A stretch of 64,000 nucleotides of DNA from Raffaelea ambrosiae (Eukaryota; Ascomycota; Sordariomycetes; Ophiostomatales; Ophiostomataceae). Shown here one piece after another: positions 45,303 to 56,708 of this stretch (position 1 is the stretch's first letter; each line of letters begins with the position of its first letter). The stretch lies in the NCBI GenBank assembly GCA_002778195.1, contig PCDI01000001.1, positions 4,365,869 to 4,429,868 of the forward strand. Reading direction: 5' to 3'. Below the pieces are notes generated by a model. It made no database searches, was not told where the DNA came from, and worked only from the letters and a program-made list of their open reading frames with translations. The position numbers and the translations under genes were made by a program.

Positions 45303-47096
45303 CTACAGGTCCGCCTCGTCGATGTTGCGGATGAACAAGGTAAAGAACTTGACGGCACCAATATGGCTGTCGACATTGACCTTCTCATTGATGGTGTGGA
45401 TATTGCTCATGCCCTCGTCGTCGTCCGGGCTGTAGCCCGGCCCGAAGCGGAAGATGTGCTTGGTCAGGTCCCAGAAGAAGCGCGTGTCGGTGTTGCCCGT
45501 CATGATGCCGGGCGCTGGAACGTGTCAGCGAGGAAGCTCCTCAACGTGTCCCACTCTCCTCAACTTACAGACGATCGTCTCCTCGCCATAGACGGCCCGG
45601 ACGCTGCCGGCCAGGATGGCAAAGGGACTGACAATGGAGCCGTCGGCGGGCGTGACCGGCGACGCGACTCCGCCGTGCTGGTTGACCAGGATGATCGAGT
45701 CGGGCTCGTCGCCGCCGTCAAAGGCGTGCAGGGTGAGGTTGTACTTGGCCGCAATGGGTCCCACCAGCTCGGTCAGGTGGTCGTAGACCATCTCGAGGCC
45801 CTCGCCCAGGTTGACGCGGTGGTTGACGACGGCGGCGGCGCGCTCGGGCTGGGCGTTGACCTTGACGCCCGCATGGAAGATGTCGACGGCCTGGGACGTC
45901 TGCAGCAGGTACTTGATCGCGGGCCCTTGCTTGGCGGCCTCGATGGCGAGCAGATCCGGGTTGTCCGCGGAGGTGTGGCCCGGCAGCAGGTCGCGCAGGG
46001 TGGCGGGGAACGCGGGGGCATGGGCGGCGCCGCACTGGAGCTGCCCGAAGAAGGGGTTCGTCTCGTCGACGTGCGTGCGGTACTGGACGGACTCGATGGC
46101 GGTCACAATCTCGGCCAGGATGCCGATGCTGGTGTGGTCGTGCGGGATCGACGAGTGGCCGCCGGGGCTGCGGACAATGATCTCGACGTTGGTCGCGCCC
46201 TTCTCGGCGGTGCCCGGCTTGGCAAACAGCGTGCCCCAGACGTTCTCAAAAGTGGCGCCCTCGTCGATGATGGCGGCGATGCCGTCCGGGCCGTAGCGCT
46301 CGTACACCACGGCCGAGATGTTGCCCGCGCCGTGGAAGCCAAAGGACTCCTCGTCGAAGCCAAAGGCCAGCAGCAGCGTGCGCTGCGGCTGGAAGCCGGC
46401 CCGCAGCAGCTCCTCGGTCGCCTCGAGCGTGGCGATCAGCTGGTCCTTGCAGTCGCTGGACCCGCGGCCCCAGATGAAGCTCCCGTCGTAGTAGCCGCTC
46501 CAGGGCGGGTGCACCCAGGAGGCAATGGTGTCGTCGGGCACGGGCACGGTGTCCTGGTGAGCCATGAGGATGGTGGGCTTCAGGCGGGCGTCGCTGCCCT
46601 GCCAGGTGTACAGCAGGCCGTGCGTGTTGACCTTGTCGAGCTGGAGCTTGCTGTGGACCAGCGGGAAGATGCGCTCGAGGTAGCCGGCGAAGCCGTAGAA
46701 CACGTCCCAGCGCGGGTCCTCGCCGACCTCGCCGAGATCGTCAAAGCTCTCGGTCTTGATCTGGACGGCGCCGGACAGGCGGTCAATGGTGGCCTTGCGG
46801 AAGGCGGCGCTGGACAGGTGCTCGTAGGCCTCGTCGAGGACGCCATCCTTGCCCGAGTAGGGGAAGAGCGCGTCCGGTTGAACACACACACCCTCGAGGC
46901 TCAGAGGAGGGGGCGCGGAAGCTTCCTCTTGCAGACGTCCCCAGGCCTTTGCAGCCAGAGGAAGCACCAAGTAGGTGGTGCCAGCCAAGATCACCAGCAG
47001 CCACACGGCCGCGCGGCGGGCTGCGATAAGCTTTCCCGGAAAAGCAGGCCGAGTTGGGGGGGCCGCCGGGGCCAAAAAGGCCGACTTCTCATCCAT
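45303..47096 (-). CDS. M20 family metallocarboxypeptidase, Cps1/Gly-X type
   Basis: A vacuolar or secretory-pathway dizinc carboxypeptidase that helps recover amino acids from peptides; the yeast relative is Cps1. Two exons (45569-47096, 45514-45303 on the complement) give 579 residues, the family norm. An N-terminal signal-anchor helix lies at about residues 30-50 after a short cytosolic tail. Zinc ligands and catalytic residues are in MAHQDTVPV, WGRGSSDCKDQL and GFDEESFG; the His near the dimerisation lid is in SPGGHSSIPHDHTS. The C-terminal GIMTGNTDTRFFWDLT block is encoded across the intron. It sits near an oligopeptide transporter (48.9 kb), consistent with peptide nutrition, but they are separately oriented. 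Confidence 0.93.
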
Positions 47097-48880
47097 CAGA
47101 AGTAAACGAAGGGCAGTGGTGTGAAGTCGACAATGGCGTGAAGCCTTCTTGGATGAGCTTACAAGATTGGTTGCCCAGCTGATGTCCAAATGAGGCTTCG
47201 AGAACAGCAGGCCAACAGAGAGAAAAAGCCTCGGTCGCGTGGCAAGAGGGAAGTTGCCGAAAGACGAATGCGAGAAGCGTGCGCTGATAAAATCTGACGA
47301 AAGGGCGTTGCGTTATCAAAGACAAATGATATCATTTTTAAAGACCCCTGCTTACCCAATACTGCATTTTAGGGTGAATAGAGACCCCAAGCACTCTACT
47401 GTTACGTTACTAAGCCGACCTTTCTTTATGTTCTTGTTTGTATTACTCGTCTCATCGTACGCGTATCTCTCTTCTGTTGTTCAATCCCAGTTAGTCTCTG
47501 AGACGATTTTCTCGTCCCCCGTGAGTTTTCGAGGTGGAATGCGAACTCATGTATAAATAGTAGCACAAGATCTTTGACAAGTGGGATACAAATGGGATGC
47601 ACGAAATTCACCCCACATGAACACTTGCAGAAAACTGGGGGACAAAGTATACGCATTATGAAACCTCAAGATAGCCTATCTTCCATAGAGAGTCCCGTGT
47701 TCTTCTATCAACTCCGAATTAGGCTCCCGACTAATTGGTGTCCATTGGGTGCTAGACGACTCGCAACATGAAGAGTCGAGTTCATTCCATCACTTATTTG
47801 CAAAGTGCATAACATAAGAGTTTACTAGTTAATTTAATTCAAGTCTGACCTTTGCGAGCGCGAAGCTACAACACGGTCTAACAGACACATGCCAATGCGT
47901 CGAGGCGATTCCTGCAGCTCCCGTGTTCCACACCCTCAACCGCCACCAGTTGGCAGTCGCGGGCAGTATATGTAAATACTCTGCCTGGGATTGCATTTTA
48001 AATGGGGACTTTTCAATGACGGAATTCGTCTTTCACATTACGCAGATATCATATCAGCTTAGGCCATGATGGCACACGACGATAACGACTCGCTTCCCCG
48101 CGGCCTGTTTGTTTCGCCGGTTACGTAGACGGCGTGTATCGGGCTCTTCCGTACAGGATGCCGCCAGCATCGCATTCCCGATTGCGGGCTCTTGTTCAGA
48201 GCCCGATAGCTAAATAGTACGATAGATCATGACTTTGGTGCTGCTCCCTGTGCACCTTGATACACTTCTCCCCGCAGCCAAGGTGCTCTGAGATACCGTC
48301 TTTTTGGTGACATAGCACGGCCATATCACGACAGATTTGCCTGCCGGCACACCTAGACCTTCCAGGTGGAACTCTGCAATCAGAATGTCCATATTGGCAA
48401 GCGCCCAGAGATTGCGATTGTTACATCCTTCGTCTTGGCGCTGCGAAGAAGTGGCTATTCCTGGCATTATCTTTTTGCTATCATTTCGATAACCCCACGA
48501 ACCGAGGCTACTCGTATGTTGCATGAATCCCCGGTCTGCGTTCGCCATACCCTGAGATATCTTACTGAATGAGGAAGGGATCGTTTTTCCCGCTGTTTCC
48601 TGTGCAGTGATCCGGGAGGACGCGATAGGGTATTGCAAACCTGACCTCGTGGGGGCTACCCGGATACGGCAATGTTGCCGACTATCAGGTTTCGTGTCGA
48701 AGAGCGTCGTAATTCCCCAGAGAGTGGAAATGTGTTAGAGGGGGACAGTTTCTTCTCCTCGAAAGTGTAATATATATGGTCATTAGCCTCGGTGTTTCTT
48801 GCCCTCGGGAACGTCGTAAATTGGTTCCCCAGGCGCTATCAAAGCGTGAAGATTCTGGCCTCTTGCCCAGCAAAGCGACC
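47097..48880. other. Intergenic, no gene seen
   Basis: 1.8 kb between the carboxypeptidase and oligopeptide-transporter starts, so it holds both promoters. More AT-rich at 47320-48060. An 11-bp inverted repeat (TATCGGGCTCT / AGAGCCCGATA) lies at 48137-48147 and 48198-48208. The open frames found have no family character. Confidence 0.55.
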
Positions 48881-51831
48881 ATGTCTCCAGCACTCGACGA
48901 AAAGACGGGGGGTCTCCTTGTCGAGAGTAAGAGAGTCTCGGATGACCCCAACAGTCCTACTCCTGAACAGGGCAGCGACCATGAACAAAATGAGAAGGGT
49001 CCTGTGGAAGTTGGGGTGACGTCTGCCGAAGACTCGGAGCCCGAGTATGACTTCACGTCGGATGAGTTCAAGGACATCCCAGAGATCGTACGAAACGTCG
49101 TCGATTTCGAAGACGACCCTACTTTGCCTGTGATCACCTTTCGCTCGGTTCTCTTGACGGTCATCTTTTGCGCCATCGGAACTACCGTGTCGCAGTTGTC
49201 CTAGTACGTTGGCCTTGCCTCTGATCATTTGTGCAACTCCAGTGGTCCTTTCCCGGGTTCGGTCATGGCCGTCTTGTGTTATTCACGTGCACCTGCCCTT
49301 TGCGTCTGTCTATCTAACCGGTGTTTCCTTGCTCAGCTTCCGAACCACGTCGGCTCCCTTCCCCGTCTACTTTGTCATCCTGGCCTCTGCGCCGCTCGGC
49401 CACTTGATGGCCCGTTATCTGCCCGACTGGAAGGTTCCACTTGGCCGTTGGTCCTTTTCTCTGAACCCGGGGCCGTTCTCGCCCAAGGAGCATGCCATCA
49501 TTGGCATCGGCGCCAATGCCGGAAGCAAGGGCCAATGGGCGAGTAAGTGACTCCCGCCATCCTATGAACGTTACGCGGCCTTGTATGCTAAGCGGCACTT
49601 CGCAGCCTACCTCGCAACCAATGCGTCGCTCTACTACGGCATAACCATGAGTCCTGCCATCAGCCTCTTCTTTATCTGGGTGTGTCTTCTCGATTCCTTA
49701 ATTGGTATTTACACGGGCTATATGCTGACAGGCCGCTGAATTCAGGGTGCTGCACTGGTTGGGTTCGCATTTGCAGCGATGGGTAAGCGAGCATGACAGT
49801 CTCATTTTGCTCTTCGGGAACTAACGAGACAGTCCGCACCATCCTTGTTGATGACCCCGAGTTCATCTTCCCGTTGTCCTTGCAGCAAGTGAAGCTCTAC
49901 CGCAGTATGCACATCAATTGGGCCTCGCATACGGCCACTTCAAAGCGCGTTATGAACATCTTCTGGGTGGTCCTGTTTGCTACCTTTGTGTGGCAGTTCC
50001 TGCCAGAATACCTCTTCCCATTTACTGCTGCGCTCGCACCTCTTTGCTGGTTTGCTGCGCACAATCACGCGGTCAACTTCATTGGTGCTGGACGCGGCGG
50101 CATGGGTGTGCTCAACATCACCCTCGACTGGTCGAACATCACGTCGACGGTGATCACGCTGCCGTACAGCGTGCAGGTCATCATCTTTGCGTCGTTTGTG
50201 ATCACTGTATGAACTCTCTATTCCTCCACGACACAGCCGCATACACATCTGCTGACAATCACAACAGACCTGGATCCTGATCCCCATCGCCTACTTTGGC
50301 AACATGTGGGGCTCGCCAACCTACAACGTCATGTCACAGCATGTCTTCACAAAGAACGGCTCGGCATACCCGTTCACAGATATGAGTAGGTCTTCACACA
50401 CTGCTCTTTTGAGAATTTCTCGATGTCCGCTAACCTATTTCTCAGTCTACACCAATTCCAAAGGTCAGCAGGTTGTGAATGAGACAATGTACGAAGAAGT
50501 TGGCCTGGCTTACAGTGGTGCTGCGTACACCTGGCGCATTTTCATGGTGAGCTGATGCATCTCTCTTTTTGGGTCAGTCCCTGCCATTCTACTTGCTCAT
50601 ACGCCACCATGAACAGTGGTACGCATCTTACATCTCGTCCTATGTGTGGTGCGTCCTCTTTTTGGGCCCCAAGTTGAAGAGTCTCTGGCATGGGCGGAAG
50701 TCTATCCACAAATACCACAAGGACCGCCTCAGTCGTCTTGTTCAACACTACCCGTCCATCACTCTCATGTAAGTCAATGTTCTCCCCGCGGAAGTACGAC
50801 CGATGAAAACAACACTGACCACGACAGTGAATGGGGCTTGCTTGCCATTGTTCCGATTGTGATTCTTCTCGCCATAGTTGCTACACACTCTGTCTGGATG
50901 CCCACGTGGACGTACTTTGTTGCTCTCGGCTTCGGTGCAGCCGCTATGTTGCCGATGGGCTTGATCTATGCCATGACTGGGTACTCCATGCAAGTTGGCC
51001 TCTTTAACGAACTGATCTACGGATGTAAGTCAGATCCGAGCCCGAAGACACGGTTGTTTTCCTTTGTGTTTGTTTCTAGTACTAATCGCTGCAGATATGA
51101 TTGAGGGTAGCTCAAACCGGCATCCGCTCGGACAGCTTGCCTATCGCATCATCTCTGGCAATACTTGGTACGACGCGGCCACGGTGCTGGAGGACCAGAA
51201 GATTGGCCATTATCTCCACCTACCCCCACGCCAAGTTATGGGCATGCAGATATTCGCCAACATTGTTTCCACTCCGGTCAACTATGGTGTTATGCGATGG
51301 GTGCTGGAGTCCAAGTACGACTACCTTACTGGAAAGCTGACGGATCCCAACGCGCAGTGGACCGCCCAAGAATTCCTCAGCTACAACACCGACGGTGTGC
51401 AGTATGCTCTGGTCGGCCCTAAGAAGATATTTGCGTCGGAGTACTACTCTCCGCTGCTGTATGGCTTCCTAGCAGGAGGTCTGGCCCCCATCCTGATCTG
51501 GGTTCTGCACAAGAAGTTCCCGCGCGTTCGCTTTGACTTGTGGAACACGACCATCTTCTTCGCTTCTGCTGCCCAGTTCCGTGGCAATATCAGCACCGGT
51601 CCGCTGACGGCGATTCTCATCGGCACGTTCTTCAACTATTACCTGTACCGGTACCGGCGGCGATTCTGGAACAAGTGGGCGTACATCCTGGGTGCGGCGC
51701 TGGACACTGGCTACAACGCCAACCTGTTCTTTATCTTTTTGTTCCTCGGAACGACAGGCGCCGTGATGGTCAAGTGGTGGGGTAACAACGCAGATAATGT
51801 AGAGCGTTGTTTTGCACTTACGACGACGTAG
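48881..51831 (+). CDS. Oligopeptide transporter, OPT family
   Basis: A proton-coupled plasma-membrane importer of tetra- and pentapeptides (some members move glutathione or metal chelates). Ten exons give 772 residues: 48881-49203, 49337-49542, 49606-49679, 49746-49782, 49833-50206, 50268-50385, 50446-50546, 50617-50768, 50828-51024 and 51095-51831. Phases sum correctly. The N-terminus is acidic and cytosolic. Hallmarks are the NPGPFSPKEHAIIGIGAN motif after helix 2, HTATSKRVMNIFW, then AFFAHNHA-like APLCWFAAHN, and the KIGHYLHLPPRQ segment before the last helices. The many introns contrast with the mostly 1-4 exon neighbours. The intron at 50547-50616 could end earlier, but that would leave only 28 nt. 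Substrate is not predictable. Confidence 0.92.
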
Positions 51832-52542
51832 ATTGAATAAGGAGCTGGGCGGACGTGGTAAATGGCGTTTGGGGCTGCTGTTCGGTGAGTTGCCAAAGCC
51901 AGCTGCACAGTGTATGGCTTTCGGAGTGATGCGAGCCTGTAAATAAAGTACATCGTGTCAATACATCTGAGAGATTCAGTATTCTTACTGTTTGTTGTCA
52001 AGGCAGTATATATGTTCTTCCTGTTGAATTATCAGTTATGCTGCCTTGATGTGACTTTGAAGAACGTGCTTAAATTCCATGAACAAAGCAAAACAATCAG
52101 AAAAAAGGCAATACAAGACAACGCGGAAAAAAAGCCAGAGGGTTTTCAATATGTACTTTATGCACAGAAATAAATTATTCAAAATAGAAAATTCGCAAGA
52201 GAGAGCAAGGCAAAACAACGAGTGGCAAACAAAAGTAGAAGGTGCCAGCAAAAGAGAGACGCAATGGGAAAGCACGTCCGCCGAGGGGCTCGGCGGATTG
52301 TTCAAAGAAAAGTGGAGCAGCGCTGATCCAAATTTCCGCCGAGACATCCTTTCCAGGCGTTTTCCAGCGTCATAATCTTCTCTGCCACAGGTGCATCGTG
52401 TCATATGAAGGCAGTGATCTCTTCCGCCGACTCTTTCTCTGTCGGAAACTGATCCATAAACGCTAAACACGACCGCGCTTACAACGTCGGGCTTGTTCAC
52501 CGCAGGGGCAATCTTCCGCCGCAGTTCCGCGGTTCTCGCACC
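51832..52542. promoter_or_regulatory. Upstream region of the large Zn2Cys6 gene with repeated TCCGCCGA motifs
   Basis: 711 bp. The last 270 bp hold TCCGCCGA at 52277-52284, 52335-52342 and 52423-52430, its reverse at 52290-52297, and a one-base variant at 52515-52522. The first pair forms a 21-bp hairpin (9-bp arms, GGG loop) at 52277-52297. CCG/CGG half-sites fit binding by a zinc-cluster protein, possibly the downstream gene's own product. This is inference from spacing and clustering. Confidence 0.5.
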
Positions 52543-55500
52543 ATGACGATGCAGGACACAGAAGTCGCAGACGAGGGTAGCATACATGCCTATAGACAAG
52601 CTGGAGTTGCAGAGACCGGCCCCATGGCGACTCCAGTGACACCAACCAGCCACCGTGAAGATGATAGCGAGCGGGACCCCAAACGGAGGAAACTGCGCAA
52701 AGGAACTCACAGCTGTTGGGGCTGCAAACGACGAAAGGTCCGCTGCACATTTGCAACGCTACCATCAGGTCGCAGCTCTGGTGAAGCGCCAGCGGATGGG
52801 GATCTGCAGGGCACTGTGTGTGATGGCTGTCGGCGCCGCGGCATTGCGTGCATCAGCCAGGACGTCCCGGAAGCCTTGGCCCAGGAAACACCTGTGCAAT
52901 ATCAACGGCACCAGGCAGACAATGACGAGCCTCGACAGCAGCTAGACAATCATACCCCAGCAGACGCTCGACTGGACCGTGTCGAGGCCTTGGTCGAAGC
53001 CCTATTCAAGAAATTGGATGACAGACGGACATCTGAAGTACCGGCGACGGCGCGGTCTCGGGGATCATCCCGAGAAGCCACACCACGGCAACGGACCGCA
53101 GTCGAGGTACATGACGGCGACAGCGTGGCTGACGAAGATGTCGCACAAGCGTACCGTTCATGGCCGAATGCGGATAAAACAGCGAGCAGACAACCATCTG
53201 GTCTCGGAGAGCTCCAGGAGCACTCTCCTCGGGTCAGCAGCTCGACAGCCCAGCTCGGGCTGCCCACACCGGCAGAGTCCTCAGGGTCCTCAGTCGAGGC
53301 CGAGCGGCCAACATACACAACATGGTTTGGACACCAGGTGGGTTTCTCTGTCTTTTTATTGCGTCGCAGCGAATCTCGTCTGACAATGTAGCGCGTTATC
53401 GAAGATGAGGTGTCCCAGTCGGCGGCTGTCCCATCCGCGACACCGGCAGCAACAACTGTGGATTGCTCAACGGCTTGCAGCAGTGAAACTGTTCTGGGAG
53501 CATCCCCGGCTGGAATGACAGCGACACCGGGAGTCACTGGAATCAGCAGCAGCAGTGCCAACTATGCGGCCAACAAGCTGTACATGGACAGGTACAACGG
53601 CCTCATGGCGGCATGGCCGTCTCAGGATGACCTCCAGACACTCGTCCACATTCTTTCCGCGACCAACAAACGCAGAGGGCGCCTTGCCGTTATCGGAGGG
53701 CCGACATCGACAGTCCTGGCGGCCAACAATCCACCCGTCAATCTGAAAGATGTGCGGGACTTGCTGGTCGTGCCACCCGCCGGGACACACCTGGCCCTGA
53801 TAGCCCTAAAGCTGCTGATGATTGCGCTCTCTTTGCAGCACCTGGACGCAGCTGACCCGGCCGATCTGGACGATCGCCACGGCGACCGATTTCCTGGCGC
53901 CGAGACCCCAGCTTTGGCAGCCAGACTCCACGTGTCGCCCCAGCAGCTGATGCAGACCGCAGTGGATGCCGCCAACACCCTCGTGGTCAGCCAGGAGTGC
54001 CTCATTGGATCGCTCGAGGGTGTGCACTGCCTCGTGCTTGTAGGAATCTACCAGGCCAATGTGGGAAACCTGCGTCGAGCGTGGCTGGCCATGAGGAGAG
54101 CCATGACCGTGGCCCAATTGATGGGCATGCAGCGGAGTGGTGGGGACATCTCTGGAAGCAGCGGAAGCTGGGGAACGAACGGGGGCAGCATGACACCGGC
54201 CCTAGCCTGCCTCGACCTGGCCACGCGCGACCTTTTGCCGCCGCGGTGTCTCTGGTTCCGCATTGTCTTTGCCGACCGCTATCTCTCGCTCATGCTGGGT
54301 CTACCACAGGGCGTGCCAGGGGACCAGGCAGTCACTTCCTCGTCTAGGGGACGACAGCGCGGCAAGATGATGGAGACACTGGCACAGCCCGTCTTTGGCA
54401 CAGACACCGAAGAGGCACGGGCACTGAGTGCCTATGTAGCCGAAGCGAGACAGCGGCTTTGGCAGATCGAGTACCGGCATGCCATTATCGCGGGCCGCAT
54501 CTTGGAGCGGAACGAGGCCTGGCGCGGCGAGGACGAGGAAGGCCGGGACGCGTGGGACGGTGCGGAGGATGGAGATGGGCCCGACGAGGACGACGAAGCG
54601 GACGCCGACGACGACGACGATGCAGACGACACCTTGCATGCCGCCGCCGCCCGGGACCACAGCCGGCTGTCCACCGAGGCCATCGACTGGGCGCTGCAGC
54701 GGGCCTCGCGGTCGATGCCGGCACAGTGGTGGCAGACGCCCCGCGCGGACGAGTGGGAGGCGCGCGACGGCGCATTTGCCTTTCTGGTGACGCAGCGCGT
54801 GGTCGACCAGCTGTTCCACTACCACCTGCTGGCACAGCTGCACTTGCCGTTCATGCTGCGAAGAGCGGGCAAGAAGCGCGGCGAGCGACAACCGGACACC
54901 AGCGCCGACGGCTATGCGTACAGCAAGATCACCTGTGCGAGTGCCAGCCGCGAGGTGCTCACCCGCTTCCTCGCCCTGCGCGGGCTGCGCGGCCGCACCG
55001 TGTCCTGCCGCAGCGTCGACTTCTTCGCCCTGCTCGCGAGCACGACGCTGTGTCTGGCCCACCTGGACAGCCATGGCAACAGCGAGGGAAGGAGCAGCAG
55101 CAGCAGCCGCAACGTCAGCAGAACGAGGAGAAGTCGGAGCGGACCGCACCCGACCAACACGGGCCTTCCGTCCTTCCTGGCCCATCAGCGGCACGGCGAT
55201 CGGGGCATGATGGAGCGCGTGCTCGAGACGATGGGTGCACACGCCCGCGCACACCCCCATGATGCCCTGACCCACAAGAGCGTGGCATTTCTGCGGCGCC
55301 TCCTGGCCATCGAGGAAGCCGCCTCGCTCGTATCTGCAGCAGCCATGGGCAGCGACAACAGGGCCGTGGCGAAGCGGCCACGGTCGTCGAACAGCCATGC
55401 AGTCGTCTCCTCTCCAGCGGAAGAAGCCATGAGCATCTGGGTGCCGTACCTGGGCACGATTCGCATCAGCCGAGGCGGCATTGTCCGCGTCCGCCATGGT

Positions 55501-55980
55501 CCTGAAGCCAGCGGCAGTGCTGGCGGGAACGCCGACCACCCGGCACCGAGGGACACCGCACACGCGGCGGCATCATCCGGTAGGCCTCCCAGCACAGACC
55601 AAGCCCCAGTTCGCTCGGTACGGCAGCAGCCAAGTCTGCTTCACTGTGGCCCCGCCCCTGTCCTGCCCTCCAACGGTGCACCCGCTGTGCCACAGAACGA
55701 CCGACAGACAACCGGCTTGTCGTCTCCGTACAACACCAGTGGCCTTGTAAGAAACCCTTCTGTGTATCCGGAGACGGGGGGCACCGGTGTCTGGACGGGA
55801 GAAACGAACAGCAGTATATTCCCAGTGGACCCCTACTTCCCGGCTGTGTCGTCGGACAACTACACGCTCGAAGGTGTTGATTTCGCCTTCTTTGAGAACC
55901 TGCTGATGCACAGCTCACTTGACGACTTGGCCTCGTTTGAGCCGACGCCCGCGCTGCCCATGGAAACGGGAGCAAGTTAG
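52543..55980 (+). CDS. Large Zn(II)2Cys6 fungal transcription factor
   Basis: A nuclear regulator of 1127 residues in two exons (52543-53337, 53392-55980). The zinc cluster uses Cys58, 61, 68, 93, 96 and 103. The first half C-x2-C-x6-C is standard, with KRRK following; the loop between Cys68 and Cys93 has 24 residues, longer than the usual 5-16. A weak coiled coil follows at about 145-160 (DARLDRVEALVEALFKKLDD), as in dimeric factors. The fungal-specific transcription factor domain spans about residues 330-750, with CLIGSLEGVHCLVLVGIYQ and LRRAWLAMRRAMTVAQLMGM as typical blocks. An Asp-rich patch at about 590-610 and a Ser/Pro-rich C-terminus are likely disordered. Residue positions are approximate. 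Targets are unknown. Confidence 0.9.
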
Positions 55981-56017
55981 GGAGACGGGGTGTGTGATGA
56001 TACTTGGAAGTTACTTG

Positions 56018-56121
56018 CAGATGTAGATCCATAAGGAGAGAACACAAAATGATATTCAATTTGTTCTTACAGATGGAGGTCCGTACGGAGAGAACACAAA
56101 ATGATATTCCATTTGTTTCTT
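56018..56121. repeat. 52-bp tandem duplication in the 3' region of the Zn2Cys6 gene
   Basis: Two adjacent copies (56018-56069 and 56070-56121) sharing GGAGAGAACACAAAATGATA and flanks with a few substitutions. It lies 40 bp after the stop codon, probably in the 3' UTR. Confidence 0.85.
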
Positions 56122-56260
56122 CTTATTTTATTTTCAAGAAAGGGGGTTCTGGCTTTTTGTGTAAAAAAAACGTTAGGCCGTGAGCTAAAACCGCCTCCTT
56201 TTAAGCCCGAATAGCACCAACTGTACATCAACTTGCCTGGTTGACAAGTTTCGGAAAACG

Positions 56261-56332
56261 GGTCCAGTGGCCAAATGGCAAGGCGCTTGGCTACGAACCA
56301 AGAGATTGCAGGTTCGATCCCTGCCTGGATCG
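56261..56332 (+). tRNA. tRNA-Arg (anticodon ACG)
   Basis: 72 nt folding as a full cloverleaf. The acceptor stem GGTCCAG pairs with CTGGATC (one G-T). The anticodon arm CTTGG-CTACGAA-CCAAG places ACG at 34-36, decoding CGN arginine codons. The T arm is GCAGG-TTCGATC-CCTGC. The D arm is GCC-loop-GGC. No intron. T runs at 56348-56358 can end Pol III transcription. Confidence 0.95.
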
Positions 56333-56708
56333 GATTCCACGACTTGAATTTTCTTTTTTTGCTTCCAATTTTGGACAGTAAATTTTTTTTTGGTTATTGT
56401 TGCCAAAGCGATATAGAAAAATGGAGGTCTCATCAGTTTTTCTCTTTTCTTCTTTAATTCTAATTCGTAGACTTGGCTCTAAATGTACATTCTGGGCACA
56501 AGAACCCCCGAATTTTCGGAACAAGTCTTTCGTTCTGGTCTTTTTTAAATCCCTGCAAATGAGGGTCCCTCACCCACCCGGAAGCGTTTCGAAAACGGTC
56601 AAAATGCAAGACTTCTCTACAGCTTCTCGCTCTTATTGTACACCGGGTAGCTGTGAAGAGACTCGTTAGCTTTGGACCCCTCCACGGTACAAGCACTGTT
56701 CCTTTCAC
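56333..56708. other. Spacer between tRNA-Arg and the OYE gene
   Basis: 376 bp, T-rich next to the tRNA; the right part is probably the 3' UTR of the OYE gene. No gene seen. Confidence 0.5.

Noticed and set aside
45228..47105. 625-codon frame antisense to the carboxypeptidase
   Set aside because: The opposite strand encodes a complete M20 peptidase; this frame is a Val/Gly/Asp-rich shadow.
47360..48780. AT-richer stretch considered as a mutated transposon
   Set aside because: No terminal repeats, transposase or reverse-transcriptase motifs, or target-site duplications could be seen.
54301..55563. 420-codon frame antisense to the large Zn2Cys6 gene
   Set aside because: No domain, and it lies wholly within a well-supported coding exon.
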